A DNA stretch of 64,000 bases from an uncultured Eubacteriales bacterium (GCA_948806215.1 CAQIDI010000002.1:124001-188000), one strand, 5' to 3'; shown: positions 1-8,942, counted from the stretch's first letter. The notes: generated by a model not told the origin, from the sequence alone. Program-made: numbers and translations.

Positions 1-1232
1 GTTGTGCTTTCTAAAATTCCTTTTCTGCGTGTTGCTTCTCTAATGTTACGTGCTGCTTCTCTAGCACGTTTTGCAGTTATACATTTTAAAACTAAATCTC
101 TTCCTATTGTAGGATGTTCTTCTAGGAATGCTCCAAATTTTTCTTGCATAGCATCCGACACTATTTTTCGCATTGATGCATTTCCAAGCTTAGTTTTTGT
201 TTGACCTTCAAATTGTGGGTCGGTTAACTTAACACTAACAATAGCTGTTAAACCTTCTCTAACATCGTCGCCTGATAGTTTTTCGGAATCCTTCATTATT
301 TTATTGTTCTTACCATAATCGTTAATAATTTTAGTTAATGAGTTTTTAAAACCATCTAAGTGTGTTCCACCTTCTTGAGTGTTAATGTTATTTGCATAGG
401 TATTTATTATTTCGTTATATCCACTATTGTATTGAAAAGCAATTTCAACTTCGCTAGTTTGGTTAATAACATTAATATAAACTGGTTCGCTAAAAACATT
501 TTCTTTGTTTTTATTTAAGTAATCAACAAATTCAACAATTCCGCCTAAATATTGATAACTTTCCTCTATTGGGTTTTCTCCCCTATAATCGGAAACAGAA
601 ATTCTTAAACCTTTATTTAAAAAAGCAATTTCTCTAAAACGGTTTTTAATATCGTTAAATTCAAATTCTACAGTATCAAAAATGGTTGCGTCCGGCATAA
701 AAGTTACAACTGTTCCAGTTTTATCGGTGTTACCGGTAACTTCTAACGGAAATTGTGGTATGCCTCGTTTATAAAGTTGGTTATGAACTTTCCCACCTTG
801 ATAAACTGTTACATCTAACCATTCACTAAGTGCGTTAACACAGCTTAAACCAACGCCGTGTAATCCGCCACTAATTTTGTAGCCTTCGCCACCAAACTTT
901 CCACCAGCGTGAAGCTTTGTTAAAACAACTTCTACTGCACTTTTACCTTCTTTTTTAATAATTCCGCAAGGAATACCACGACCATTATCAATAACTGTGC
1001 AACTTCCATTTTTGTTTAAAATAACTTCTATGTGGTCACAATAACCTGCCAAGGCTTCGTCAATACTATTATCAACAATTTCTTGAATTAAGTGATGTAA
1101 ACCTCTAATATCGGTTGAACCAATATACATTCCAGGGCGTTTTCTAACTGGCTCTAAGCCTTCTAACACTTGAATGTCGGTTTCGTCGTATTTAACGCTG
1201 TGAGTTAATTCGCTTTCTGTAATATCTGCCAT
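1..1232 (-). CDS. gyrB: DNA gyrase subunit B, C-terminus cut by window edge
   Basis: This is the ATPase subunit of DNA gyrase, which introduces negative supercoils with GyrA. About 410 N-terminal residues are visible, reading in from ATG at 1232. The GHKL ATPase fold is clear: QEIVDNSIDEALAGYC near residues 50-65 carries the catalytic Glu and Mg-binding Asn, VIDNGRGIP near 80-88 carries the adenine-binding Asp, and GGLHGVGLSCVNALS forms the ATP lid. The transducer domain follows, with QTKTKLGN near its end. The TOPRIM and C-terminal parts lie outside the window. The gene is on the opposite strand to dnaA-dnaN and separated from recF, unlike the common dnaA-dnaN-recF-gyrB order. GyrB is preferred over ParE from the origin context, but the missing C-terminus leaves ParE possible. 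Confidence 0.93.
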   Translation of the reverse strand, partial: MADITESELTHSVKYDETDIQVLEGLEPVRKRPGMYIGSTDIRGLHHLIQEIVDNSIDEALAGYCDHIEVILNKNGSCTVIDNGRGIPCGIIKKEGKSAVEVVLTKLHAGGKFGGEGYKISGGLHGVGLSCVNALSEWLDVTVYQGGKVHNQLYKRGIPQFPLEVTGNTDKTGTVVTFMPDATIFDTVEFEFNDIKNRFREIAFLNKGLRISVSDYRGENPIEESYQYLGGIVEFVDYLNKNKENVFSEPVYINVINQTSEVEIAFQYNSGYNEIINTYANNINTQEGGTHLDGFKNSLTKIINDYGKNNKIMKDSEKLSGDDVREGLTAIVSVKLTDPQFEGQTKTKLGNASMRKIVSDAMQEKFGAFLEEHPTIGRDLVLKCITAKRAREAARNIREATRRKGILEST

Positions 1233-1264
1233 TAATTTTTCCTCGCTTAAACAAAAAAATTTTT

Positions 1265-1290
1265 ACTTAAAAAGAATATTCCTTTTAAGT
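1265..1290 (-). other. hairpin in the gyrB leader
   Basis: ACTTAAAA and TTTTAAGT form the arms of a 26-base near-perfect palindrome that lies in the untranslated leader expected from the gyrB promoter at 1420-1449. It could affect gyrB mRNA stability or translation. No function is shown by the sequence. Confidence 0.4.
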
Positions 1291-1387
1291 AATCTTAAAC
1301 TATATATATATTATCATATTTATTTACTATATGTAAAGTAAATATAATAAATAATATATATTATATACTATATAACATTTTAAACAG

Positions 1388-1456
1388 CCCAAATTGACAC
1401 AATTTAATAAAAATAATGTATTTTATCGTTTAAATTGGTTTTGTGTCAAATTGGGG
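1388..1456. repeat. inverted repeat spanning the gyrB promoter region
   Basis: CCCAAATTGACACAA (1388-1402) and TTGTGTCAAATTGGG (1441-1455) are inverted copies with one mismatch, separated by 38 bases. Each arm carries TTGACA on its own strand. The right arm supplies the -35 of the gyrB promoter. The symmetry suggests a binding site for a regulator or a DNA-loop structure, but neither is proven. Confidence 0.6.
1420..1449 (-). promoter_or_regulatory. gyrB promoter
   Basis: On the minus strand TTGACA (1444-1449) and TAAAAT (1420-1425) are separated by 18 bases. This predicts a start near 1412 and a leader of about 180 bases before gyrB. Confidence 0.6.
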
Positions 1457-1478
1457 CGATTTTGCCGTTTATAAATAA

Positions 1479-1507
1479 TTGACAATGTTAAGATAAATTA
1501 ATAAAAT
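1479..1507 (+). promoter_or_regulatory. promoter of the 1531 membrane protein gene
   Basis: TTGACA (1479-1484), a 17-base spacer and TAAAAT (1502-1507) give a near-consensus vegetative promoter. A TTAGAGGT ribosome-binding site follows just before the ATG at 1531. Confidence 0.7.
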
Positions 1508-1530
1508 ACAAATAATTAGAGGTAATACAA

Positions 1531-2031
1531 ATGAATAATCCAACCAAACAACGAGATTTAACTATTAACTTATTTCACGAAGATGTTTTTAACGAATATG
1601 GTGTTGACGAACACACAATACTACAAGAAGATTTAACTTCTACAATCGAGTCGTTATCGAACACAATAAAAGTTAACACTAAATTAAATTTAAACTTTTG
1701 CGTTAATCAGGGTATTAATGTTGATGAAACAAAATTTATTGAAGCTTATAAAAACACCTTTGCGGCAAACATAAAAATGAAAAGATTGGAGTTAAGCAGA
1801 TGTTTAACAACTGGTTTTTCGTTACTAGTTGTTGGTATACTATTAATTTTACTTAATGTTTTTGTTTTTGAAGAACTAGAAAAATTTACTTACGAAATGT
1901 TTAGTGTTATTTCTTGGGTGTTTATGTGGGCAGCTGTTGAAACATTAACGCTAGAGTTAATTCAAATATTAATCGAAATAAAAAAATCAAAAAAACTGTT
2001 AAAATCAAACTTAACTTTCACAAAAAAATAA
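1531..2031 (+). CDS. hypothetical two-pass membrane protein
   Basis: I do not recognise this 166-residue protein. The first 85 residues are hydrophilic and acidic. Two hydrophobic segments follow, at about residues 90-112 and 122-148, and the protein ends in a short lysine-rich tail, so both ends are probably cytoplasmic. It has its own TTGACA/TAAAAT promoter and an AGAGGT ribosome-binding site. It lies between gyrB and glmS, transcribed away from gyrB and towards glmS, and shares a bidirectional terminator with glmS. No catalytic motif is visible. Confidence 0.75.
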   Translation: MNNPTKQRDLTINLFHEDVFNEYGVDEHTILQEDLTSTIESLSNTIKVNTKLNLNFCVNQGINVDETKFIEAYKNTFAANIKMKRLELSRCLTTGFSLLVVGILLILLNVFVFEELEKFTYEMFSVISWVFMWAAVETLTLELIQILIEIKKSKKLLKSNLTFTKK

Positions 2032-2056
2032 AGTGTTCGTAATTGAACACTTTTTT
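2031..2056. terminator. bidirectional terminator between the 1531 gene and glmS
   Basis: AAGTGTTC (2031-2038) pairs with GAACACTT (2045-2052), flanked by A-rich and T-rich runs, so it can serve both convergent genes. Confidence 0.8.
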
Positions 2057-2058
2057 AT

Positions 2059-3846
2059 TTATTCTACGGTTACCGATTTTGCAAGCGACCTTGGTTTATC
2101 AGGGTTAAGCTTTTTTAGCACGCTTACGTGAAAAGCAATTAATTGCATTATAACAATTACAACAATCGGCATATAAAATTCATCAATATTATTTAACTTT
2201 ATTAACTTATAAACATTATCGCTTTTTAAGTTATACTGGGTAAGTAAAATAACTTTTCCGCCGCGAGAAATAACTTCGTTAACATTGCTAAGCGATTTTT
2301 CTAACAAATCCTTTTCTGTTAAAAATGCAAAAACAAAAGTATTGTTATCTATAAGCGAAATGGTTCCGTGTTTTAATTCCCCAGAAGCATAGGCTTCGCT
2401 ATGAATATAACTTATTTCTTTTAATTTTAAACTGGATTCTAGCGCTGTAACATAATCGAAATTTCTTCCTATCATATAAAGGCTTTGAGATAAATAAATA
2501 TCGTTTGCAACATTATTTGCAAGTATGTTAAATTTTGTTAAATTAATTTGTTTAGAAATATTTTTTAAATTATTAGCCGTGCTTTCTACCAAACCAATTT
2601 TATCCATAATAACTTCTTTAAAATAGCTTGCAAGCAAATAAAACATACTTAACTGGCTAACATAGGCTTTTGTGCTTGCAACCGCCACCTCCGCCCCAGC
2701 TAATGTATAAAAGCAATAATCCGCAATAAAACTTATGCTTGAATTTTTTACATTAGTTATTGCAATGGTTTTTAATCCATATTGCTTTGCAATTTTTAAA
2801 GCTTTAAGTGTGTCGGCAGTTTCGCCACTTTGGCTAACAAATATCATTAATGTGTTTTTAGGTGGGACAAATTTTGAATAAATAAACTCGGAAGCAAGTT
2901 CATTTTTTATATTTATATTTAAGTTTTGTTCAAATATTTTTCTTCCCATAAGCCCAGCGTGATAGGCTGTTCCGCAACCAACAATAATAATGTTTTTAGT
3001 TTTTTTAACAATGGTTTTTGGTAGAACCTTTTCAAATTGTTCAAAGGTTTGATACAAATTAACTGTGTTATTAACACTGTTTGGAATTTCATAAATTTCT
3101 TTTTGCATAAAATAATCGAATTTTCCTTTGTTGTTAATATCGCTTTTTTCTACCTTTATTTTTTTTAATTTAACTTGTTCTAATTTTTCATTATATATTT
3201 TAATACCATCAACAGTTAAAACTGCAAAGTTATTATTTTCTAAAACATAAGAATAATCAACTTTTCCAATGCCATTAATATCGCTACAAACTTTTGTTCC
3301 ATCCGCGCTAATTCCAACAACGCAAGGCGAAACCATTTTTGAAACAAACAGTTTATCAGGCTCTTTAGAACTAATTATTGCTAACGCATAACTACCTTTT
3401 AATAGCTTACTAACCTTAACCAAAGTTTCAAGCATATTTTCACAATAGTATTTTTCGATTAACTTTAAAATAACTTCACTATCGGTTTCGCTTAAAAATT
3501 TGCAATTTAATTGTTTTTTTAACTCGGCATAGTTCTCAATAATTCCATTATGTACCAAACAAAAATCTTTATTTGTGCTAACAAAAGGATGAGCATTTGT
3601 TTTGTTAGGTTTTCCGTGAGTTGCCCAACGGGTGTGAGCAACACAATTAAACGAAACTGGATTAACTCTACCAACTTCAGTTTTTAAATTTTTTATTTCG
3701 CCAACTTGTTTAATAACTTTTACTTTGTTTTTTTCTATATAACCAATTCCTGCCGAATCATAACCCCTATATTCTAAACCTTCAATTCCACCTAAAACAT
3801 TAGGCACAACATTGCTTTTACCTATCATTCCAAAAATTCCACACAT
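2059..3846 (-). CDS. glmS: glutamine-fructose-6-phosphate aminotransferase (isomerizing)
   Basis: GlmS makes glucosamine-6-phosphate from fructose-6-phosphate and glutamine, the entry step to peptidoglycan amino sugars. The 595-residue length is typical. Cys2 in MCGIFGMIG is the N-terminal nucleophile of the glutaminase domain, with AHTRWATHG and HNGIIENY following. Two SIS domains follow, with GCGTAYHAG and SQSGETADT in the first and ALKLKE-like SSLKLKEISY in the second. The C-terminus SLAKSVTVE matches the family's conserved end. AAGGAG lies just before the ATG. The 90-base gap to divergent recF is too short for a glmS ribozyme, so that common regulation appears absent here. Confidence 0.97.
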   Translation of the reverse strand: MCGIFGMIGKSNVVPNVLGGIEGLEYRGYDSAGIGYIEKNKVKVIKQVGEIKNLKTEVGRVNPVSFNCVAHTRWATHGKPNKTNAHPFVSTNKDFCLVHNGIIENYAELKKQLNCKFLSETDSEVILKLIEKYYCENMLETLVKVSKLLKGSYALAIISSKEPDKLFVSKMVSPCVVGISADGTKVCSDINGIGKVDYSYVLENNNFAVLTVDGIKIYNEKLEQVKLKKIKVEKSDINNKGKFDYFMQKEIYEIPNSVNNTVNLYQTFEQFEKVLPKTIVKKTKNIIIVGCGTAYHAGLMGRKIFEQNLNINIKNELASEFIYSKFVPPKNTLMIFVSQSGETADTLKALKIAKQYGLKTIAITNVKNSSISFIADYCFYTLAGAEVAVASTKAYVSQLSMFYLLASYFKEVIMDKIGLVESTANNLKNISKQINLTKFNILANNVANDIYLSQSLYMIGRNFDYVTALESSLKLKEISYIHSEAYASGELKHGTISLIDNNTFVFAFLTEKDLLEKSLSNVNEVISRGGKVILLTQYNLKSDNVYKLIKLNNIDEFYMPIVVIVIMQLIAFHVSVLKKLNPDKPRSLAKSVTVE

Positions 3847-3921
3847 TTAATACTCCTTAAAATTTAGATAGTATTTTATATGAATTAATCTGATAAATTG
3901 ATTTTAAAAATCAACAAATTT

Positions 3922-3930
3922 TGATATAAT
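3922..3930 (+). promoter_or_regulatory. recF extended -10 promoter, predicted leaderless
   Basis: TGATATAAT (3922-3930) is an extended -10 element. Its last base lies 7 bases before the recF ATG at 3937, so transcription should start at or next to the start codon. No ribosome-binding site is present. Confidence 0.6.
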
Positions 3931-3936
3931 ATTTAT

Positions 3937-5016
3937 ATGGAAATTAAAAGTGTTGAGCTAAAGAATTTTAGAAATTATTCACAACAAAAAGTTAATTTTA
4001 GTTCTGGCTTAAATGTGCTAGAAGGTAAAAATGCCCAAGGAAAAACCAATTTAGTTGAGGCAATTTTTTTATGCGCTATTGGAAAAAGCCCACGAGTTAA
4101 TCGTGATAAAGATTTAATTTTATGGAACGAAAATCTTTCTAAGGTAACAATTAACTACGAAAAAAACAGCGGCAACAAAAAAATTGAACTATACCTATTT
4201 TCAAATCAGAACAAAGCAATAAAAATAAATGGTGTTCCCATTAAAAAAATGGGCGAACTAATGGGCGAATTTAATGCAATATATTTTTCTCCGGACGAAT
4301 TAAAATTGGTTAAAGAAAGCCCCGACGAACGCCGAAGATTTATGGATATTGACTTAAGCCAATTTAATAAAAATTATTTTTATGCTTTAAATAAATATAA
4401 TAAAATTTTAATGCAACGAAACAAATTGTTAAAATCTAGTAACACCAGTTCCATTCAAGAAACACTATCTATTTGGAACGAACAACTAAGCGAACAAGGT
4501 TCTTACATTATTTGTGAACGATTAAAACTAATAGAAAAATTAAAAGTTTTTGCTAAAGATGCTCACGCCTATTTAACAGATGATGCCGAAAATATGGAAA
4601 TTAGTTATGTTGGCAGAGTTGGAGAAAATAAAGAACAAATAAAACAACTTTTAAAAGCCGATTATGAAAATTCGTTTGAAAAGGATTTAAATCTTGGTTA
4701 CACAACCGTTGGCCCGCACCGAGATGATATTAAAATTGTTGTTAACGGAATTGATATTAGACACTTTGGCAGCCAAGGTCAACAACGAAGTGCTGCCCTT
4801 AGCTTAAAACTAAGCGAATTAGAAGTTTTTAAGTTTAACATTGGAGAATACCCTATTTTGTTGTTAGACGATGTTTTAAGCGAACTAGACGAAAGCAGAC
4901 GAAAAAAATTATTAGATAAAATCTCTAACTTTCAAACAATTCTAACCTGTACCGAGTTCAACGAAAACATAAGTGCAAAAGTGTTTAAAGTTGAAAACGG
5001 TAAAGTTAACTTATAA
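3937..5016 (+). CDS. recF: DNA replication and repair protein RecF
   Basis: RecF is an SMC-like ATPase that loads RecA at gapped DNA with RecO and RecR. The 359-residue length is usual. Walker A GKNAQGKT is at residues 30-37, the signature FGSQGQQRSAALSLKL follows in the C-terminal half, and Walker B with the D-loop (LLLDDVLSELD) is near 307-318. The start is fixed by the conserved N-terminus MEIKSVELKNFRNY. It sits 69 bases upstream of dnaA rather than after dnaN, and no S4-domain yaaA gene accompanies it. The start codon appears to coincide with the transcription start, so the mRNA may be leaderless. Confidence 0.96.
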   Translation: MEIKSVELKNFRNYSQQKVNFSSGLNVLEGKNAQGKTNLVEAIFLCAIGKSPRVNRDKDLILWNENLSKVTINYEKNSGNKKIELYLFSNQNKAIKINGVPIKKMGELMGEFNAIYFSPDELKLVKESPDERRRFMDIDLSQFNKNYFYALNKYNKILMQRNKLLKSSNTSSIQETLSIWNEQLSEQGSYIICERLKLIEKLKVFAKDAHAYLTDDAENMEISYVGRVGENKEQIKQLLKADYENSFEKDLNLGYTTVGPHRDDIKIVVNGIDIRHFGSQGQQRSAALSLKLSELEVFKFNIGEYPILLLDDVLSELDESRRKKLLDKISNFQTILTCTEFNENISAKVFKVENGKVNL

Positions 5017-5021
5017 TTTAC

Positions 5022-5050
5022 TTTACAATTAAAAGTGGTTAAACTAAAAT
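5022..5050 (+). promoter_or_regulatory. dnaA promoter
   Basis: TTTACA (5022-5027), a 17-base spacer and TAAAAT (5045-5050) lie in the recF-dnaA gap. No DnaA box is visible in this gap. Confidence 0.55.
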
Positions 5051-5085
5051 ATTAAATAGATATAAAACTATTAAAAGGAAAAATA

Positions 5086-6435
5086 ATGCTAAACATTGAA
5101 GATATATGGTTAAAAACTTGCAATATTCTACAACGAGAAGTTACAGCTGTTTCCTATGATTTATGGATTAGATCACTAGCTCCAATAGATTATAGTAACG
5201 GAATAATGTATCTTTCAACTTCTAGCGAATCGGCAAAAGCACGAGTTTTAAAACTTCACTATGGTCAAATTAAAGAGGCCTTATCAGAAGTTGAACCACA
5301 AATAACCGATTTTAAAGTTTTAGACCCACTAGAAAGAGATAATTACTTTAAACGATTAGAAGAACAAAGCCAAGAAAAATCACCTTACACAAATCCAATT
5401 TGTTCGTTTAATCAAAAATACACTTTTGATAACTTTGTTGTTGGTAATAGTAACAAATATGTTTATGCTGCTGCTCGTGGGGTGGCGGAACATCCTTTTG
5501 ATAAAATTAACCCTTTATTTATTTATGGTGGAGTTGGTTTGGGTAAAACTCACCTTCTACACGCTATTGGAAATTATTTAAAAGTTAATAACCCAGAATT
5601 AAAAGTTTTATATGTTACTTGTGAAAAGTTTACGCACGATTATATTGAAAGCTTAAAAAGTTCAAAGGCCCAAGCAAATGCCGAATATCGTGATAAATAC
5701 AGAAATAATATTGATGTTTTAATGATTGACGATATTCAATTTATTTCAAATAAAGCCGGAACTCAAGAAGAGTTTTTCCACACCTTTAACGATTTATATC
5801 AAAAGGGTAAACAAATTATTATTGCTTCCGACCGTAACCCTAAAGAAATTGCTAACCTAGAAGAACGCTTGCGTAGCAGATTTAGTATGGGTATTATTCA
5901 AGATATTCAAGTACCCGATTACGAAACAAGACTTGCTATTTTGCAAAAAAAGGCTCAGCAAGAGCATTATAGCGTTGAAGAAGATGTTATTTCGTTAATA
6001 GCCGAAAAATGCGACACAAACATAAGAGAGCTTGAAGGAATGCTTGGCAAAGTTTGCTTTTATGCAAGTTTGCTTGGCAAACCAACTGCTAACCTAGACG
6101 ATTTTAACGAAGCATTAAAGGATGTTATTAACACTTCAAAACAAAACTTAACAGCCGATAGAATTATAGATTGTGTTTGCAAATATTTTAGCATTAACAA
6201 AGAAGATTTAATTGGTAAAAAGAAAAATAAAGAAATTGTTGAACCAAGACAAATTTGTATGTATTTAATCTGTGAAATGTTAGACCTTCCGTTAGTATCA
6301 ATAGGAGAACTATTTGGCGGCCGCGACCACACAACTGTTATTCACGCAAGAGAAAAAGTTAGCGATTTAATTAAAGAAAACAATCGCATTAAAGTTGAAG
6401 TTAACGATATAAAAAGTATGGCAAACCGAATGTAA
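5086..6435 (+). CDS. dnaA: chromosomal replication initiator DnaA
   Basis: DnaA binds DnaA boxes at oriC, opens the duplex and recruits the helicase. The 449 residues hold domain I (about 1-70), a short linker, the AAA+ domain with Walker A GGVGLGKT at 148-155 and Walker B LMIDD at 212-216, and the helix-turn-helix domain IV with the signature DHTTVIHA at 414-421. AAAAGGA lies upstream of the ATG. dnaN follows after a 202-base gap that holds one perfect DnaA box. No residue expected of a working initiator appears to be missing. Confidence 0.98.
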   Translation: MLNIEDIWLKTCNILQREVTAVSYDLWIRSLAPIDYSNGIMYLSTSSESAKARVLKLHYGQIKEALSEVEPQITDFKVLDPLERDNYFKRLEEQSQEKSPYTNPICSFNQKYTFDNFVVGNSNKYVYAAARGVAEHPFDKINPLFIYGGVGLGKTHLLHAIGNYLKVNNPELKVLYVTCEKFTHDYIESLKSSKAQANAEYRDKYRNNIDVLMIDDIQFISNKAGTQEEFFHTFNDLYQKGKQIIIASDRNPKEIANLEERLRSRFSMGIIQDIQVPDYETRLAILQKKAQQEHYSVEEDVISLIAEKCDTNIRELEGMLGKVCFYASLLGKPTANLDDFNEALKDVINTSKQNLTADRIIDCVCKYFSINKEDLIGKKKNKEIVEPRQICMYLICEMLDLPLVSIGELFGGRDHTTVIHAREKVSDLIKENNRIKVEVNDIKSMANRM

Positions 6436-6637
6436 TTGTGGAAATGTTAATAACTTATAAAACTTTTTCACATAGTTATAAACATAAATTTTATATCTAA
6501 TAAAATAATAAAATGGCTAAGTTAAGCCAAAAATTATTAATTAAAAACATTAAAAACCCACTTATCCACATTTACACACACATTATTATAATAGATATAA
6601 TTAAAAAAATAAAAAATATATATTTGGAGGCAAAAAA
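6436..6637. other. dnaA-dnaN intergenic region, possible weak oriC element
   Basis: This AT-rich gap has one perfect DnaA box, TTATCCACA (6562-6570), and weaker look-alikes such as TGTGGAAAT (6437-6446 area). TATAAT elements at 6587-6592 and 6596-6601 probably belong to the dnaN promoter. A short hairpin, TGGCT/AGCCA, lies near 6514-6529. In many Bacillota this gap is part of oriC, but the box density here is low. Confidence 0.5.
6562..6570. promoter_or_regulatory. DnaA box upstream of dnaN
   Basis: TTATCCACA is a perfect DnaA box. It overlaps the likely -35 zone of the dnaN promoter, so DnaA binding could regulate dnaN and/or mark an origin element. Confidence 0.75.
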
Positions 6638-7738
6638 GTGAAATTAATTTGTGACGGATTAGATTTGTCTGACGCAGTAGCAAAAGTAATTAAAGCAACA
6701 AGTCAGAAAACAACAAACCCTATTTTAGAAGGTATTAAACTTGTAGCAGAAAACGATTGTTTAACATTAAGTGCAACCGATTTAGAGTTAAGCATTGAAA
6801 AAAAGATTAAGGCAGAAATTTTTATCGAAGGCGAAACTGTTGTTCCGGGTAAATTTTTTGGTGAATATATTAAAAAATTAACTAACGAACAAATAGAGTT
6901 ATCAACAACCGATAACAATATGTTAGCAATTAAATATACCGATAGTGCTGGAACAATTCAATGTTTAAATGCACAAGAATTTCCAACCATTAAAAGTTTA
7001 GTGGATGCAGAATATTTTGAAATTGCAAGCAAAGATTTAAAACAATTAATTTTAAAAACTGTTTTTAGTGTTGCTGTAGATGATAGTCGACCAATTTTAA
7101 AAGGTGTTTTATTTGAAATTACCGATGGAAAAATTAAAGCTATTGCCCTTGATGGTTACAGATTAGCTTTAGTTAATAAAGAATTAAAAAATAACACAGC
7201 ACAATTTAGTTGCATTGTTCCTGCTAGAAGTTTAAACGAAATTAGTAAACTTTTAGAAGATAGTGAAGACAGCCTAAAAGTTCAAGTTCAAAAAAATTAT
7301 TTAATGGTTGAAGTTAACGAAACAAAAATAATAACAAGGCTTTTAGATGGCGACTTTATTAACTATAATCAAATTATTCCTGCAGCATTTACAACAAGTG
7401 TTACAATTAATAAAGCGCAGTTAGAAGATGCTTTAGACAGAGCTAGTTTATTAAGTAGAATTGATAAAAACAATTTGGTTAAATTTGATATTGGCGATAA
7501 GCTTATGAAATTAAGTTCAAAAAGCGATATTGGCGATATTAAAGAAAACATTACAATTGCTCTTAATGGTAACGATTTAACCATTGCATTTAATGCAAGA
7601 TATTTTACCGAAGCAATGCGTGTTATAACCGATGAATTTATAAAATTAAATTTCACAACTCCAAGTGCACCTTGTATTATTAACTCGGCAAACACAAACG
7701 AATTTATTTATTTAATTTTGCCAGTAAGAATAGTTTAA
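6638..7738 (+). CDS. dnaN: DNA polymerase III beta sliding clamp
   Basis: DnaN forms the ring-shaped processivity clamp for DNA polymerase III. The 366-residue length and three-domain layout are typical. Recognisable points are the N-terminal MKLICDGLDLSDAV, the AQEFPTI loop, DSRPILKGVLFE in domain 2, LDGYRLAL, and the C-terminal LILPVRIV, equivalent to the usual LMPVRL ending at the partner-binding pocket. TTGGAGG stands 8 bases before the start. A terminator follows directly. Confidence 0.97.
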   Translation: MKLICDGLDLSDAVAKVIKATSQKTTNPILEGIKLVAENDCLTLSATDLELSIEKKIKAEIFIEGETVVPGKFFGEYIKKLTNEQIELSTTDNNMLAIKYTDSAGTIQCLNAQEFPTIKSLVDAEYFEIASKDLKQLILKTVFSVAVDDSRPILKGVLFEITDGKIKAIALDGYRLALVNKELKNNTAQFSCIVPARSLNEISKLLEDSEDSLKVQVQKNYLMVEVNETKIITRLLDGDFINYNQIIPAAFTTSVTINKAQLEDALDRASLLSRIDKNNLVKFDIGDKLMKLSSKSDIGDIKENITIALNGNDLTIAFNARYFTEAMRVITDEFIKLNFTTPSAPCIINSANTNEFIYLILPVRIV

Positions 7739-7740
7739 AA

Positions 7741-7765
7741 AAACGCTTATTAAAGCGTTTTTTTT
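7741..7765 (+). terminator. terminator after dnaN
   Basis: AAACGCTT (7741-7748) pairs with AAGCGTTT (7753-7760), followed by a T run. Confidence 0.85.
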
Positions 7766-7807
7766 ATTATACAATAAAAATTAATTAAATAGTTTTTAAA
7801 TTTGATA

Positions 7808-7836
7808 TTGAATAAAACAATTATTTATTATATAAT
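7808..7836 (+). promoter_or_regulatory. promoter of the 7846 acetyltransferase, predicted leaderless
   Basis: TTGAAT (7808-7813), a 17-base spacer and TATAAT (7831-7836). The expected start near 7843 leaves at most a few bases before the ATG at 7846, and no ribosome-binding site exists. Confidence 0.65.
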
Positions 7837-7845
7837 TATTATGTT

Positions 7846-8748
7846 ATGAGAAATGTTTTTTTTGAAAACAAACAAAAATATGTGGTAACCAAGTTTGATA
7901 ACGAAAATTTATCACACTTATCTTTTGTGTTAAATTTTTTAAAAAAATATTTTTATAATGCTTTTTATAATGTTAAAGATAGCATAATAAGAAATGGTCC
8001 AGAGTTAACTGCGGCTTTAGATAATGGATTTTTTATAGAAGACGAAAACAAGAAAAAAGTTGGGTGTGTTTTGTTTGGGCCAAAAAGTTGTAATGTTCCA
8101 TTAGTGGATTATAAACAAAACACCTTATTTATTCACTATTTAATGGTTTCAGAAAATTATAGAAATAAGGGTTTAGCATCAAAACTTATTAGAAGTGTAA
8201 TTGATTATGCAAAAGCTAATAATTACGATTATATTGAATTATTAAGCAATAAACATTTATTCGAAACAAGGGGTAATGTTTATGAGCATAATAACTTTAA
8301 TAAAATTTCTATGTATGATTCTATACAAAACCCGTTTAAAAAAAATATAGTTTTCAGATTTAATACAAACGAGTTTATAACAAATATTTCTAATTATATT
8401 TTTGCCGAAATGAAAAAGAAAGGACTTAGTAAAATTGATGAACAAGCCTTGGTTGAAAACTTAAATAATCTTTATGGCGATATAATAAAATCAAACACTG
8501 ATAATCTAGAGTTTAATAGCGGATTAAAAGAAAATTTAAAAAAATATAAATCAAATAAAAATGCTAAAAAAATTTCGGCAATGTTAAAAGTTAATCAAAC
8601 TTTGGCAATAGTTCCTATTCTTAAAAAAACAAAATATAATTATCAAACTTATTCTAATTTAATTAAAGTTTTTGATAGCCTAGACGATTTATCAAAAAAC
8701 AAAAAAATCGAAAATAGCCTAGCTAGTTTAAAAAATAAAAATATGTAA
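7846..8748 (+). CDS. GNAT-family N-acetyltransferase with unknown C-terminal half
   Basis: The first half of this 300-residue protein is a GNAT acetyl-CoA-dependent acyltransferase. The motif A region, FIHYLMVSENYRNKGLASKL (about 93-113), has the acetyl-CoA-binding R/K-x-x-G-x-A pattern, followed by a helix and LLSNKHLFETRGNVYEHNNF as motif B. The lysine-rich C-terminal half (about 170-300) has no recognised fold and is mainly helical. The substrate cannot be told. The gene lies alone between dnaN and rpmH with its own promoter and no ribosome-binding site. Many repair or defence proteins could have this shape, so I give no function beyond acetyl transfer. Confidence 0.75.
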   Translation: MRNVFFENKQKYVVTKFDNENLSHLSFVLNFLKKYFYNAFYNVKDSIIRNGPELTAALDNGFFIEDENKKKVGCVLFGPKSCNVPLVDYKQNTLFIHYLMVSENYRNKGLASKLIRSVIDYAKANNYDYIELLSNKHLFETRGNVYEHNNFNKISMYDSIQNPFKKNIVFRFNTNEFITNISNYIFAEMKKKGLSKIDEQALVENLNNLYGDIIKSNTDNLEFNSGLKENLKKYKSNKNAKKISAMLKVNQTLAIVPILKKTKYNYQTYSNLIKVFDSLDDLSKNKKIENSLASLKNKNM

Positions 8749-8839
8749 AAATAGAATTTTTTGATGCTTTTATTTTTTTGCTTGAAATATTTAATATTAA
8801 TATAAATAATATATTAACAAAATAAAGTTAGATTAATTG

Positions 8840-8868
8840 TTGACATAGTTTTCTTATTTCCGTATAAT
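8840..8868 (+). promoter_or_regulatory. strong rpmH promoter
   Basis: TTGACA (8840-8845), a 17-base spacer and TATAAT (8863-8868) match the consensus vegetative promoter exactly, as expected for a ribosomal protein operon. Confidence 0.85.
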
Positions 8869-8942
8869 TAAACAGCAATTATTTTAAAAATAAAAACAAT
8901 ATTTGTTTTTTATTAAATTCTAAAAAGGAAGGAAAACTCACA

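Noticed and set aside
3847..3936. A glmS ribozyme was looked for upstream of glmS.
   Set aside because: The gap to divergent recF is only 90 bases and shows an ordinary ribosome-binding site with no ribozyme core.
6512..6537. A hairpin TGGCT/AGCCA in the dnaA-dnaN gap as a dnaA terminator.
   Set aside because: No T run follows on the plus strand, so it is not a convincing terminator for dnaA.
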